Assembly: GCF_014217625.1 (NCBI RefSeq)
Contig: NZ_CP043641.1
Coordinates: forward strand, 186,001 to 250,000
Reading direction: 5' to 3'
Length of the DNA stretch: 64,000 nucleotides
Origin: Leifsonia shinshuensis
GTDB lineage: Bacteria; Actinomycetota; Actinomycetes; Actinomycetales; Microbacteriaceae
Shown here: piece after piece, positions 54,473 through 61,623 of the stretch
Position numbering within the stretch: position 1 is the first letter of the stretch
How the letters are laid out: each line of letters opens with the position of its first letter
The notes under the pieces: model-generated
What the model saw: only the letters and a program-made list of their open reading frames with translations
The model's database searches: none
Told to the model about the DNA's origin: nothing
Position numbers and translations under genes: made by a program

Positions 54473-54862
54473 ATGGTCAACGCAATCGACATCTTCAGCG
54501 GTTTCAGCGTGAACGACATCGACGCCGCCCGCGACTTCTACCGCGACGCCCTCGGCCTCGACGTGACCGAAGGCCCCGGCGGCAACCTCGACATCGCCCT
54601 CCCGGGCGGCGGCCATGTCTTCGTCTACCCGAAGCCCGACCACACCCCGGCGAGCTTCACCATTCTGAACCTCGCGGTGGACGACATCGACGCCGCCGTC
54701 GACGACCTGAACGCCAAGGGCGTCGTCACCAAGATCTACGACGACGACGACCTGCACACCGACGAGAAGGGCGTCGCCCGCGGCCGCGCGGCGAACCGCG
54801 GGCCTGACATCGCCTGGTTCCGCGACCCCGCGGGCAACGTGATGTCGGTGCTGGCGGGCTAG
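54473..54862 (+). CDS. VOC-superfamily protein
   Basis: Product of 129 residues: FSGFSVNDIDAARDFYRDALGLDV, then ILNLAVDDIDAAVDDLNAKGV and IAWFRDPAGNVMSVL. Third VOC protein of the window; substrate unknown. The ATG at 54473 is preferred to 54464, with CAGAGT close to leaderless spacing. Its stop overlaps the convergent DUF72 gene. Confidence 0.82.
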   Translation: MVNAIDIFSGFSVNDIDAARDFYRDALGLDVTEGPGGNLDIALPGGGHVFVYPKPDHTPASFTILNLAVDDIDAAVDDLNAKGVVTKIYDDDDLHTDEKGVARGRAANRGPDIAWFRDPAGNVMSVLAG

Positions 54863-55683
54863 CCCGTCGCAGGCCGGCGCAGCCGCTCCAGCAGCCCCAT
54901 CGCGTCGTACGGCGCGCGCACCTTCATGTCGTTGTCGAAGTACGCGTAGACGTCGAGCCCGGCCGCCAGCCGTTCGCGCAGCTCGCCGGCCCAGCGGTCG
55001 AGCGCCTCGTCGGTGTACCCGCTCGCGTACAGCTCCTCGTCGCCGTGCAGGCGGACGTAGACGAAGTCGGCCGTGGTCTCGCGCAGCACGGGATACCGTC
55101 CCGCCGTGTCCGCGAGCACCACCGCGACGCCGTGCTCGCGGCAGATGCGCGCGAAGGCGGGGTCGGCGAAGCTCGCGTGCCTGGCCTCCACCGCATGCCG
55201 GAGCGGGCGGTCGTCCGTTCCGGAGTAGTCCGTCCTGTCCTCCTCCAGCGTCGTGTCCGCCGCCAGCGCCCGTGCCCGCGCCGTCGTCGCCGGCAGCATC
55301 CCGAGGAAGGCGTCCAGCGCCTCCGGGTCGAACTGCAGGTTCGGCGGCAGCTGCCAGAGCAGCGGGCCGAGCTTGGGGCCGAGCGTCAGGACGCCGGACG
55401 CGAACAGGTTGGCGACCGCCGCCCGCGCGTTCTTCAGACGCAGGATGTGCGTGATGTAGCGGCCGCCCTTGACCGCGAAGACGAAGTCGTCCGGGGTGCC
55501 CGCCGCCCAATTGCGATAGCTGGAGGGCTTCTGGAGGGCGTAGAAGCTGCCGTTCAGCTCGATCGAACTCAGCCGCTGGGAGGCGTACTCCAGCTCGGCG
55601 CGGTGCGGCAGGCCCTTCGGGTAGAACACGCCGCGCCACGGCGCGTACGTCCACCCGGAGATCCCCACCCGCGCCACCGCCAT
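54859..55683 (-). CDS. DUF72 family protein
   Basis: Product of 274 residues of the DUF72 (YecE-like) TIM-barrel family: VGISGWTYAPWRGVFYP at the N terminus, SSIELNGSFYALQKPSSYRNW, and DFVYVRLHGDEELYASGYT. A widespread family without established reaction; one suggestion links related proteins to radical or sugar chemistry, but nothing is proven. Its ATG overlaps the S4 gene's stop by one base, so the two are coupled. Confidence 0.88.
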   Translation of the reverse strand: MAVARVGISGWTYAPWRGVFYPKGLPHRAELEYASQRLSSIELNGSFYALQKPSSYRNWAAGTPDDFVFAVKGGRYITHILRLKNARAAVANLFASGVLTLGPKLGPLLWQLPPNLQFDPEALDAFLGMLPATTARARALAADTTLEEDRTDYSGTDDRPLRHAVEARHASFADPAFARICREHGVAVVLADTAGRYPVLRETTADFVYVRLHGDEELYASGYTDEALDRWAGELRERLAAGLDVYAYFDNDMKVRAPYDAMGLLERLRRPATG

Positions 55684-56066
55684 CAGCGGCCCCGCAGCTG
55701 GTCCAGGAGGCGGCGGTCGCGTTTGGTCGGCCGTCCGGCGCCGCGCTCGCGCGTGACGTCCGACGGGGTCTCGGCCTTCGGCGGCGGGGGAGGCGTGCGG
55801 TCCTCGAAGCACTCGGCCGCGATCGCCGCACCGACGCGCTTCACGATCAGCCGGCGGGCGATGTAGATCTTCTCGGAGCCGCCGACGTAGGCGCGCACCT
55901 CGTCGCCGACCTTCACCTGCTGCGACGGCTTCGCCCGGTCGCCGTTCACCTTCAGGTGCCCTGCCTTGCAGGCGTCGGAGGCTGCCGAGCGCGTCTTGTA
56001 GAGCCGCACCGCCCAGGCCCAGGCGTCCACGCGCACCGCGTTCGCGCCGGACGGCGTCGCGGTCAT
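55683..56066 (-). CDS. S4-domain RNA-binding protein (Hsp15/HslR-like)
   Basis: Product of 127 residues. S4 domain at residues about 10-70: VRVDAWAWAVRLYKTRSAASDACKAGHLKVNGDRAKPSQQVKVGD. Homologous to heat-shock protein Hsp15, which binds free 50S subunits carrying nascent chains. The tail is basic and Pro-rich. Overlaps the upstream repeat-protein gene (ATGA). Confidence 0.87.
   Translation of the reverse strand: MTATPSGANAVRVDAWAWAVRLYKTRSAASDACKAGHLKVNGDRAKPSQQVKVGDEVRAYVGGSEKIYIARRLIVKRVGAAIAAECFEDRTPPPPPKAETPSDVTRERGAGRPTKRDRRLLDQLRGR
56043..56048 (+). other. Overlap region S4 gene / repeat-protein gene
   Basis: No separate element is visible in this spot; the two minus-strand genes are joined a few bases downstream (56063-56066) by a 4-nt ATGA overlap. 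Confidence 0.2.
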
Positions 56067-56536
56067 CGCGAGAGCGCGGCCTGCTCCGCCTCCGCCTCCT
56101 CGGCGAGCTGCGCCTTCCACTTCACGAGGCTGCGCACCGTCTTGCTGCGGTCGCCCGCCAGCGCCTCCATCACATCGGCCGGCACGTAGTAGTTGACGGC
56201 CACCCAGCCGCGCACGGTCTCCGACTTGTCGGTCGCGAGCGAGCGCAGGATGTCGCACGGCGTCGCCTCGTTCTTGGCGACGCAGCCGCGCACACCCTCG
56301 TCCGGGTCCTTCGCGAGCGTCTCGAAGAGGTCGAGCGGCGTGTTGTAGCTGGAGGCCACGGCCTCCCGGATCTTCGGGTTCGGGTCCGCCGCCAGCAGCC
56401 GCAGCCTCCGCAGCTTGCTCTCGGTCACTTCCGGCGCCGGGTGCAGCGCGGCGGCCTCCTCCGCGGTGAGCATCGCGGGACGGTGCTCGCGCATGGCCTG
56501 ACGCTGGGCGGGGGTGTTGAAGCGGATGCAGGACAT
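56063..56536 (-). CDS. Leucine-rich-repeat-variant / HEAT-like repeat protein
   Basis: Product of 157 residues with three 24-residue helical repeats: LRLLAADPNPKIREAVASSYNTP, then LFETLAKDPDEGVRGCVAKNEATP, then ILRSLATDKSETVRGWVAVNYYVP and a last partial unit. They form a short solenoid for protein binding. The ATG at 56536 is favoured over 56581 because TACCGT sits at leaderless spacing. Operon with the S4 and DUF72 genes. Partner unknown. Confidence 0.8.
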   Translation of the reverse strand: MSCIRFNTPAQRQAMREHRPAMLTAEEAAALHPAPEVTESKLRRLRLLAADPNPKIREAVASSYNTPLDLFETLAKDPDEGVRGCVAKNEATPCDILRSLATDKSETVRGWVAVNYYVPADVMEALAGDRSKTVRSLVKWKAQLAEEAEAEQAALSR

Positions 56537-56542
56537 GACTCC

Positions 56543-56548
56543 ACGGTA
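56543..56548 (-). promoter_or_regulatory. -10 hexamer TACCGT, leaderless spacing
   Basis: On the minus strand TACCGT, six bases, then the ATG at 56536. Confidence 0.5.
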
Positions 56549-56615
56549 CGCGCTCGATCCATCGAAGGATGGCTGTGACATCGGGAAAGTGAAGGGCCTC
56601 CCAGCGTCGCCGGGT

Positions 56616-56621
56616 TAAGTT
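56616..56621 (+). promoter_or_regulatory. -10 hexamer TAAGTT, leaderless spacing
   Basis: TAAGTT ends 7 bases before the ATG at 56628. Confidence 0.5.
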
Positions 56622-56627
56622 GAATAC

Positions 56628-57125
56628 ATGGATTCACTGCTCCGACGGCTCGACCGGATCGCGGGCGGACGCCACGCCGGTTACACCGTCCCGGAGGAGG
56701 GGCGCGACCACCCGCGGACGCGCCGTGCGTTCGTCGTCATCGCCTGGCTGCTGGTCGCCGAACTCATCGTCGGCACCACCGCCGTCGTCATCGCCTCGGT
56801 GCTCACGCTCGACGGTGCCCCCGTCCCGTTCGCGGTCTGGATGCGCTCCGTGGTCGTGCTCGGCATGACCGTCACGCTGTTCTACTTCGCCTGGCGGGCG
56901 CAGAAGGGCTACTACTGGGCCTACTCGCGCCTGCGGCTGTTCTCGAAGATCTTCCCGGTCGTCACGCTCGTGATCGCCGCGATCCCGGGCCTCTACCCGT
57001 TCTGGATGGTGACGGAGCAGATCGTGTTCAGCCTCATCCTGATCGGCGTGGCCGACTACCTCGACTCCGACCACATGCGGGAGGCCTTCCCGCGCCCGGC
57101 GCGCGCCGTCACGACCGCGCCGTGA
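56628..57125 (+). CDS. Four-helix membrane protein of unknown function
   Basis: Product of 165 residues with four hydrophobic segments, including AFVVIAWLLVAELIVGTTAV and SVVVLGMTVTLFYFAWRA, preceded by a basic MDSLLRRLDRIAGGRHAG. No family recognised. A likely leaderless mRNA. It ends overlapping the convergent DUF1295 gene by 17 bp. Confidence 0.7.
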   Translation: MDSLLRRLDRIAGGRHAGYTVPEEGRDHPRTRRAFVVIAWLLVAELIVGTTAVVIASVLTLDGAPVPFAVWMRSVVVLGMTVTLFYFAWRAQKGYYWAYSRLRLFSKIFPVVTLVIAAIPGLYPFWMVTEQIVFSLILIGVADYLDSDHMREAFPRPARAVTTAP

Positions 57126-57945
57126 CGGCCTCCCCGCCGCGCCGAGGGAACCACGGAACGACCGGCGACGTGCGGCGCTGGTACTCCGCGTACTCGGGGT
57201 AGCGCGAGCGCGAGATGCTCTCGGTGAAGACCGTCGAGCCGATGAAGAGCCCGGTGAGCAGCACCGGCCCGATCACGGTCCACTGCAGCAGCGATCCGGC
57301 GGCCGCGCCGCCGAACAGGAACACCACCCACCACTGGGCCTGCTCGCAGAAGAAGTTCGGATGCCGGGAGTAGCGGAACAGCCCGGTCTGCAGGAAACGC
57401 GGGCTGGGCTGCTTCCCTGTGGCGACCTCCGCCTTCTTCCAGCGGTGGAAGTCCCACTGCTGCTGGTCGGCGACGGTCTCGCCGGTGAGCAGCACCAGGA
57501 ACAGCACCGCGAGGGCGACGTCGAAGCCGTTCAGCGGCGTCGGATGCTGAAAGGCTGTCCAGGCCGGGAGCGCGATCAGCAGGAGCAGCACGTTCTGGTA
57601 GATCACGATGAAGAACAGGTTGAACAGCGCGAAGGCGCCCCGGCCCATCCGGCCGCGCAGCACCTCCCAGCGGTAGTCCTCGCCGCCCGGCGCATAGCCG
57701 CCCTTGCGCGCGAAGTTGAAGGTCAGCCGGGCGCCCCACAGCGTCACGAGCGCCGCCATCAGGTCGAGCCGGGCGTCGTGGAGGCCGGCGGCGATCGCGA
57801 ACACCCAGACGTAGACGACGGGCACGACGGACCAGATCCGGTCGACCCAGGAGTGCTCGCCCGTGATCAGCGACAGCACCCAGGTCGCGGCGCACACGCC
57901 AGCGAGGATCCAGAGACACACGAAGAAGGGCTCCACGACCCACAT
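57109..57945 (-). CDS. DUF1295 family membrane protein (steroid 5-alpha-reductase-like)
   Basis: Product of 278 residues with six or seven helices. Signature of the DUF1295/steroid-reductase fold: QTGLFRYSRHPNFFCEQAQWWVVFLFG and a C-terminal SRYPEYAEYQRRTSPVVPWFP. Probably a lipid-modifying reductase or methyltransferase-fold enzyme; substrate unknown. The ATG at 57945 is the first start. A GTG three codons later (57936) lies 7 nt after TAGGAT and may be the true start. Confidence 0.85.
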   Translation of the reverse strand: MWVVEPFFVCLWILAGVCAATWVLSLITGEHSWVDRIWSVVPVVYVWVFAIAAGLHDARLDLMAALVTLWGARLTFNFARKGGYAPGGEDYRWEVLRGRMGRGAFALFNLFFIVIYQNVLLLLIALPAWTAFQHPTPLNGFDVALAVLFLVLLTGETVADQQQWDFHRWKKAEVATGKQPSPRFLQTGLFRYSRHPNFFCEQAQWWVVFLFGGAAAGSLLQWTVIGPVLLTGLFIGSTVFTESISRSRYPEYAEYQRRTSPVVPWFPRRGGEAVTARS

Positions 57946-57987
57946 CCTAGGGTCGTGCTGCGGCCTGGACGGGGCATCCACGGTCAG

Positions 57988-57993
57988 TAGAGT
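57988..57993 (+). promoter_or_regulatory. -10 hexamer TAGAGT, leaderless spacing
   Basis: TAGAGT ends 7 bases before the GTG at 58000. Confidence 0.5.
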
Positions 57994-57999
57994 GGAATC

Positions 58000-58629
58000 G
58001 TGGATGGTGTCGGCGCGGTGAGCTCGCGCGTGTGGACGATCCCGAACGTCCTCAGCTTCTTCCGGCTGGCTCTGGTGCCGGTGTTCCTGGCGTTCGTGAT
58101 CGCGGGGGAGGACGCGCTCGCCCTCCTGGTCCTCATCGTCTCCAGCGTCACCGACTTCTTGGACGGCTGGCTGGCCAGGAAGCTGAACCAGGTCTCCCGG
58201 CTCGGGCAGCTCCTCGACCCCGCCGCAGACCGGCTCTACATCTTCGCCGCCCTCGTCGGCCTCGCCTGGCGGGAGGTCATCCCCTGGTGGCTGGTGGCGG
58301 TCATCGTCGCGCGCGACGTCATGCTCGCGGTCCTCGGAGTGATCCTCGCCAACCACGGCTTCGGCCCGCTGCCGGTCCACCATCTCGGCAAGGTCGCCAC
58401 TTTCTGCCTGTTCTGGGCGCTCCCGCTGCTCATGCTGGGCGAGGCCTTCGACCCGCTCGCGCCGTATTCGCTGCCGCTCGGCTGGGCCTTCGCGCTGTGG
58501 GGCGCGTTCCTCTACTGGTGGGCCGGCATCGTCTACATTCGGGAGACCGCACGCGTCATCCGCCTCCCGGCCGATGACAGCGGCCCACATTCCGATAGGC
58601 TTGACCACGAGGAGGTTGACGGTGCCTGA
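58000..58629 (+). CDS. CDP-alcohol phosphatidyltransferase family protein
   Basis: Membrane enzyme of 209 residues with the complete family motif in SSVTDFLDGWLARKLNQVSR followed by GQLLDPAADR. Its sequence is well diverged from PgsA at 1677. In actinobacteria the copy near garA may make cardiolipin or another phospholipid; the alcohol acceptor cannot be assigned from sequence. GTG start. Overlaps the garA start by 8 nt, so the two are co-transcribed. Confidence 0.85.
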   Translation: MDGVGAVSSRVWTIPNVLSFFRLALVPVFLAFVIAGEDALALLVLIVSSVTDFLDGWLARKLNQVSRLGQLLDPAADRLYIFAALVGLAWREVIPWWLVAVIVARDVMLAVLGVILANHGFGPLPVHHLGKVATFCLFWALPLLMLGEAFDPLAPYSLPLGWAFALWGAFLYWWAGIVYIRETARVIRLPADDSGPHSDRLDHEEVDGA

Positions 58630-59140
58630 CGAGAACTACCCTGGATGGGCTTCTGCTGCCGATGACGACGGCCGCGACGCCGAGAACCCCCTGCGCGACG
58701 CCGCGACGGGGAACGAGGACACGACCGCGCGCTTCGGCGAGGAGTTCATCTCCAAGATGTTCCCCATGGACGGCGAGATCAGCCCAGAGGAGCAGGAGGC
58801 GATCGCGGCGCTGCCGTCTGGATCGGCGCTGCTCATCGTGCGGCGCGGTCCCAACACCGGCGCGCGGTTCCTCCTCGACGCCGATGTGACGAGCGCCGGC
58901 CGTCACCCGAACGCCGACATCTTCCTCGACGATGTGACCGTCTCGCGCCGGCACGCCGAGTTCACGCGCCGCGGCACGGCCTTCGAGGTCCGCGACCTCG
59001 GGTCGCTCAACGGCACGTACTACGACGGCGTCCGCATCGAGAGCGCGCTGCTCAGCGACTCGTCCGAAGTGCAGATCGGCAAGTTCCGGCTCACGTTCTA
59101 CGCCTCGCGCCAGGACCTCGCCGCCGCGGCGAAGAACTAG
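58622..59140 (+). CDS. garA: FHA-domain protein GarA/OdhI
   Basis: Product of 172 residues with a C-terminal forkhead-associated domain (SAGRHPNADIFLDDVTVSRRHAEF, SLNGTYYDG) and an N-terminal phospho-acceptor stretch, EDTTARFGEEF, in place of the ETTS motif of mycobacterial GarA. In the unphosphorylated form these proteins inhibit 2-oxoglutarate dehydrogenase; phosphorylation by Ser/Thr kinases locks the FHA domain on its own tail. Position before two MerR genes matches Rv1827-Rv1828. GTG with AGGAGG upstream. Confidence 0.9.
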   Translation: MPDENYPGWASAADDDGRDAENPLRDAATGNEDTTARFGEEFISKMFPMDGEISPEEQEAIAALPSGSALLIVRRGPNTGARFLLDADVTSAGRHPNADIFLDDVTVSRRHAEFTRRGTAFEVRDLGSLNGTYYDGVRIESALLSDSSEVQIGKFRLTFYASRQDLAAAAKN

Positions 59141-59143
59141 CCA

Positions 59144-59842
59144 GTGGCCCGGCAAGCAGCGAGGGCGCAGGCCGCCTCGCCTGCTCTGCTCTCCATCGGC
59201 CAGGTGCTCGCACGGTTGACGCCGGAGTTCCCGGACCTGTCGTCGTCCAAGCTGCGCTTCCTCGAGGAGCGCGGGCTCATCACTCCGTCGCGCACGGCCT
59301 CCGGCTACCGCAAGTTCTCGCCGGCGGACGTCGAGCGGCTGCACACGGTGCTGGCGATGCAGCGGGACAACTACCTCCCGCTGAAAGTCATCAAGAAGTA
59401 CCTCGCCGCCCTCGACGCGGGGGAGAACCCGCCGCTGCCCGGCGGAGCCCGCGAGGGCTCGGCGTCGATGCTTCCGGCGGGCCGCCGCTTCCACCGGGAT
59501 GAACTGCTCCGCGAGGCGGGCGCGACCCCCGAACTGCTGCAGGAGGCCGTCAGCGCGTCGCTGATCGTGCCCGCCGAGGTCTACGGCGAGGACACTCTGA
59601 CCGTGCTCCGCGCCCTCGCCGAGCTGTCCCGCACGGGCATCGGGCCGCGCCACCTGCGCGGTTTCCGCGCCGCGGCCGAGCGCGAGATCGGGCTGATCGA
59701 GACCGCGCTGGTGCCGCTCGCGCGTCGCAAGGACGTGACGGCCGGGCCGCAGACCGCCGAGCTGGCGCGGGAGATCGCCGGGCAGCTCGACGTGGTCCGC
59801 GGCAGCATCATCCGCACAGCGCTCACGCGCCTCCAGCCCTGA
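59144..59842 (+). CDS. ftsR: MerR-family regulator FtsR
   Basis: Product of 232 residues with a MerR helix-turn-helix (LLSIGQVLARLTPEFPDLSSSKLRFLEERGLITPSRTASGYRKFS) and a long helical C terminus. Homologue of Rv1828 and C. glutamicum FtsR, an activator of ftsZ. Follows garA by 3 bp. No cysteines typical of metal-sensing MerR are apparent. Confidence 0.88.
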   Translation: MARQAARAQAASPALLSIGQVLARLTPEFPDLSSSKLRFLEERGLITPSRTASGYRKFSPADVERLHTVLAMQRDNYLPLKVIKKYLAALDAGENPPLPGGAREGSASMLPAGRRFHRDELLREAGATPELLQEAVSASLIVPAEVYGEDTLTVLRALAELSRTGIGPRHLRGFRAAAEREIGLIETALVPLARRKDVTAGPQTAELAREIAGQLDVVRGSIIRTALTRLQP

Positions 59843-59961
59843 CCGGCTCGACACGCCGAGGGCGTTTTCCGGATGTCGTTGCCCGGCGACCGGGGGATGG
59901 GTACCGTGGTTGAAGCGCCTCATCACGAAGCGCACGATCCGTCAACCGAGGGGCAGTCATC

Positions 59962-60513
59962 ATGAGCGAACTGAGTCGTGACAACGACGCCGCCCGGTAC
60001 GACCTGGGCCTGTTGTTCACCGACGGCCTGCCCGAGATGGACGACGCCAACGGCTACCGCGGCGCTGTCGCGGCCCGCGCGGCCGGCATCTCCTACCGCC
60101 AGCTCGACTACTGGGCCCGCACCGGGCTCGTGGAGCCCACGGTCCGCGGTGCGGCCGGCTCCGGCTCGCAGCGCCTGTACGGCTTCCGCGACATCCTCGT
60201 GCTCAAGCTGGTCAAGCGCCTCCTCGACACCGGCATCTCGCTCCAGCAGATCCGCACCGCGGTCAACCAGCTCCGCGAGGCGGGCGTCAACGACCTGGCG
60301 CAGACCACGCTGATGAGCGACGGCGCGAGCGTCTACCTGTGCACGTCCAACGACGAGGTCATCGACCTGGTCAGCCGCGGCCAGGGCGTCTTCGGCATCG
60401 CCGTCGGCAAGGTCCTCCGCGAGGTCGAGTCCTCCCTCGTCGAGCTCGACACGGCCGGCGACGACCTCGACGAGCTGGCGGCCCGCCGGGCTGCGAAGTC
60501 CAAGGCCTCCTGA
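59962..60513 (+). CDS. MerR-family regulator (Rv1830-like)
   Basis: Product of 183 residues. MerR-type HTH: GYRGAVAARAAGISYRQLDYWARTGLVEPTVRGAAGSGSQR, then a dimerisation helix and a small domain (VYLCTSNDEVIDLVSRGQGVFGIAVGKVLREV). Corresponds to the second MerR gene after garA in mycobacteria; the nuclease gene usually between them is absent here. Target unknown; it may share regulation of division or metabolism with FtsR. Confidence 0.87.
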   Translation: MSELSRDNDAARYDLGLLFTDGLPEMDDANGYRGAVAARAAGISYRQLDYWARTGLVEPTVRGAAGSGSQRLYGFRDILVLKLVKRLLDTGISLQQIRTAVNQLREAGVNDLAQTTLMSDGASVYLCTSNDEVIDLVSRGQGVFGIAVGKVLREVESSLVELDTAGDDLDELAARRAAKSKAS

Positions 60514-60518
60514 GCGGT

Positions 60519-60714
60519 CTTCCGTAACTCCGGAGATCTGGGTCGTTCTGGGCCAAAATCCGTGGGAACGGACATTTTCCGGGATGGTAGCGACTTCTTT
60601 CCGGATTTAGTCGCGTGGACGGTAACTCCGGAGGTCTGACGCGACACGCCCTCGGGAAGTCCGTTACTCCGGAGAACCCGGGCGCGTTCTCATAGTTTTC
60701 CGGAGTTACGGAAG
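60519..60714. repeat. Nested inverted/direct repeats between convergent genes
   Basis: The 221-bp gap holds CTTCCGTAACTCCGGA at 60519-60534 and its exact reverse complement at 60699-60714. Two further copies of the core lie inside in direct orientation: GGTAACTCCGGAG (from 60621) and CCGTTACTCCGGAG (from 60661). A GCGAC...GTCGC stem (60590-60614) and a GCGACACGCC stretch (60641) are also present. No gene. The outer arms can pair over 164 nt; likely a terminator pair or protein-binding array. Confidence 0.75.
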
Positions 60715-60734
60715 AGGAGGGGCGGGATTCGGGT

Positions 60735-61553
60735 CTAGTTGCCCGCGACCGCGTACTCGCCGATCTTCGCGGTGCGGAGCACGCGCTCCAGCAGCATGTC
60801 GAAGTTGTGCGCCATCTCCTGGGCGCTCTCGCCCGGCCAGACGTGCAGCGGCTTCGCAGCGCCCTGGGCCTGCTGCAGCGAGGTGCGCTCGGGCAGCTGG
60901 GGCGAGAGCACCAGCGGGCCGAACATGTCGCGCAGCTCCTTGATGCGGAACTGGTGCTCCAGCGACTGCACGCGGGCGCGGTTCACGATGATGCCGAGCG
61001 GCTGGAGGCGCGGCGAGAGGCCGCGGCGGATCTCCTCGATCGCGCGCAGCGCGCGGTCGGCCGCGGCCACCGAGAACAGGCCGGGCTCGGTCACGACGGC
61101 CACGCGGTCGCTGGCCGCCCAGGCGGTGCGGGTGAGCGCGTTGAGCGACGGGGCGCAGTCGATCAGGACGAGGTCGTAGTCGTGCTCGACGTTGGCCAGC
61201 GCCTCCTCGAGCTTCCAGATGTCGCGGATGCTCGGGTGCGGGCCGTCGAAGTTGATCGCCGACGGGCTCCCGATCATGACGTCGACCTTGCCCGGGCGTC
61301 CCCTCGTCCAGCCGGAGGGCGCGATCGCCGCGCGGACGATCTTCTCCTTGGGGGACGCGAGCACGTCCGCGACGTTCAGATGACCGGCGACCTGGATGTC
61401 CATGCCGGTCGAGACGTCGGACTGCGGGTCGAGGTCGACGACCAGCGTACGGAGCCCTTTCGCGAACGCCGCCGAGGCCAGACCAAGTGTCACCGTGGTC
61501 TTTCCGACACCGCCCTTGAGGGAACTAACGCTGAGTACGTGCACGACAGCCAC
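60735..61553 (-). CDS. ParA-family ATPase
   Basis: Product of 272 residues with deviant Walker A SSLKGGVGKTTVTLGLA, and DLDPQSDVSTGMD and LIDCAPSLNALTRTA motifs (Walker A' and B). No DNA-binding N terminus, no parB next to it, so it is an orphan ParA/MinD-like protein that may position a cellular cargo or act in division. GTG at 61553 (MAVVHVLSV) has GAAGG upstream; a GTG at 61544 and a longer frame are alternatives. Divergent from pyc. Confidence 0.85.
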   Translation of the reverse strand: MAVVHVLSVSSLKGGVGKTTVTLGLASAAFAKGLRTLVVDLDPQSDVSTGMDIQVAGHLNVADVLASPKEKIVRAAIAPSGWTRGRPGKVDVMIGSPSAINFDGPHPSIRDIWKLEEALANVEHDYDLVLIDCAPSLNALTRTAWAASDRVAVVTEPGLFSVAAADRALRAIEEIRRGLSPRLQPLGIIVNRARVQSLEHQFRIKELRDMFGPLVLSPQLPERTSLQQAQGAAKPLHVWPGESAQEMAHNFDMLLERVLRTAKIGEYAVAGN

Positions 61554-61623
61554 GTTACCTTCACTAGTCTTGGAGTACCTAACCGTTTGCTGTGTGGTGC
61601 CGACCCCTGCTCGAAAGGTCCCC

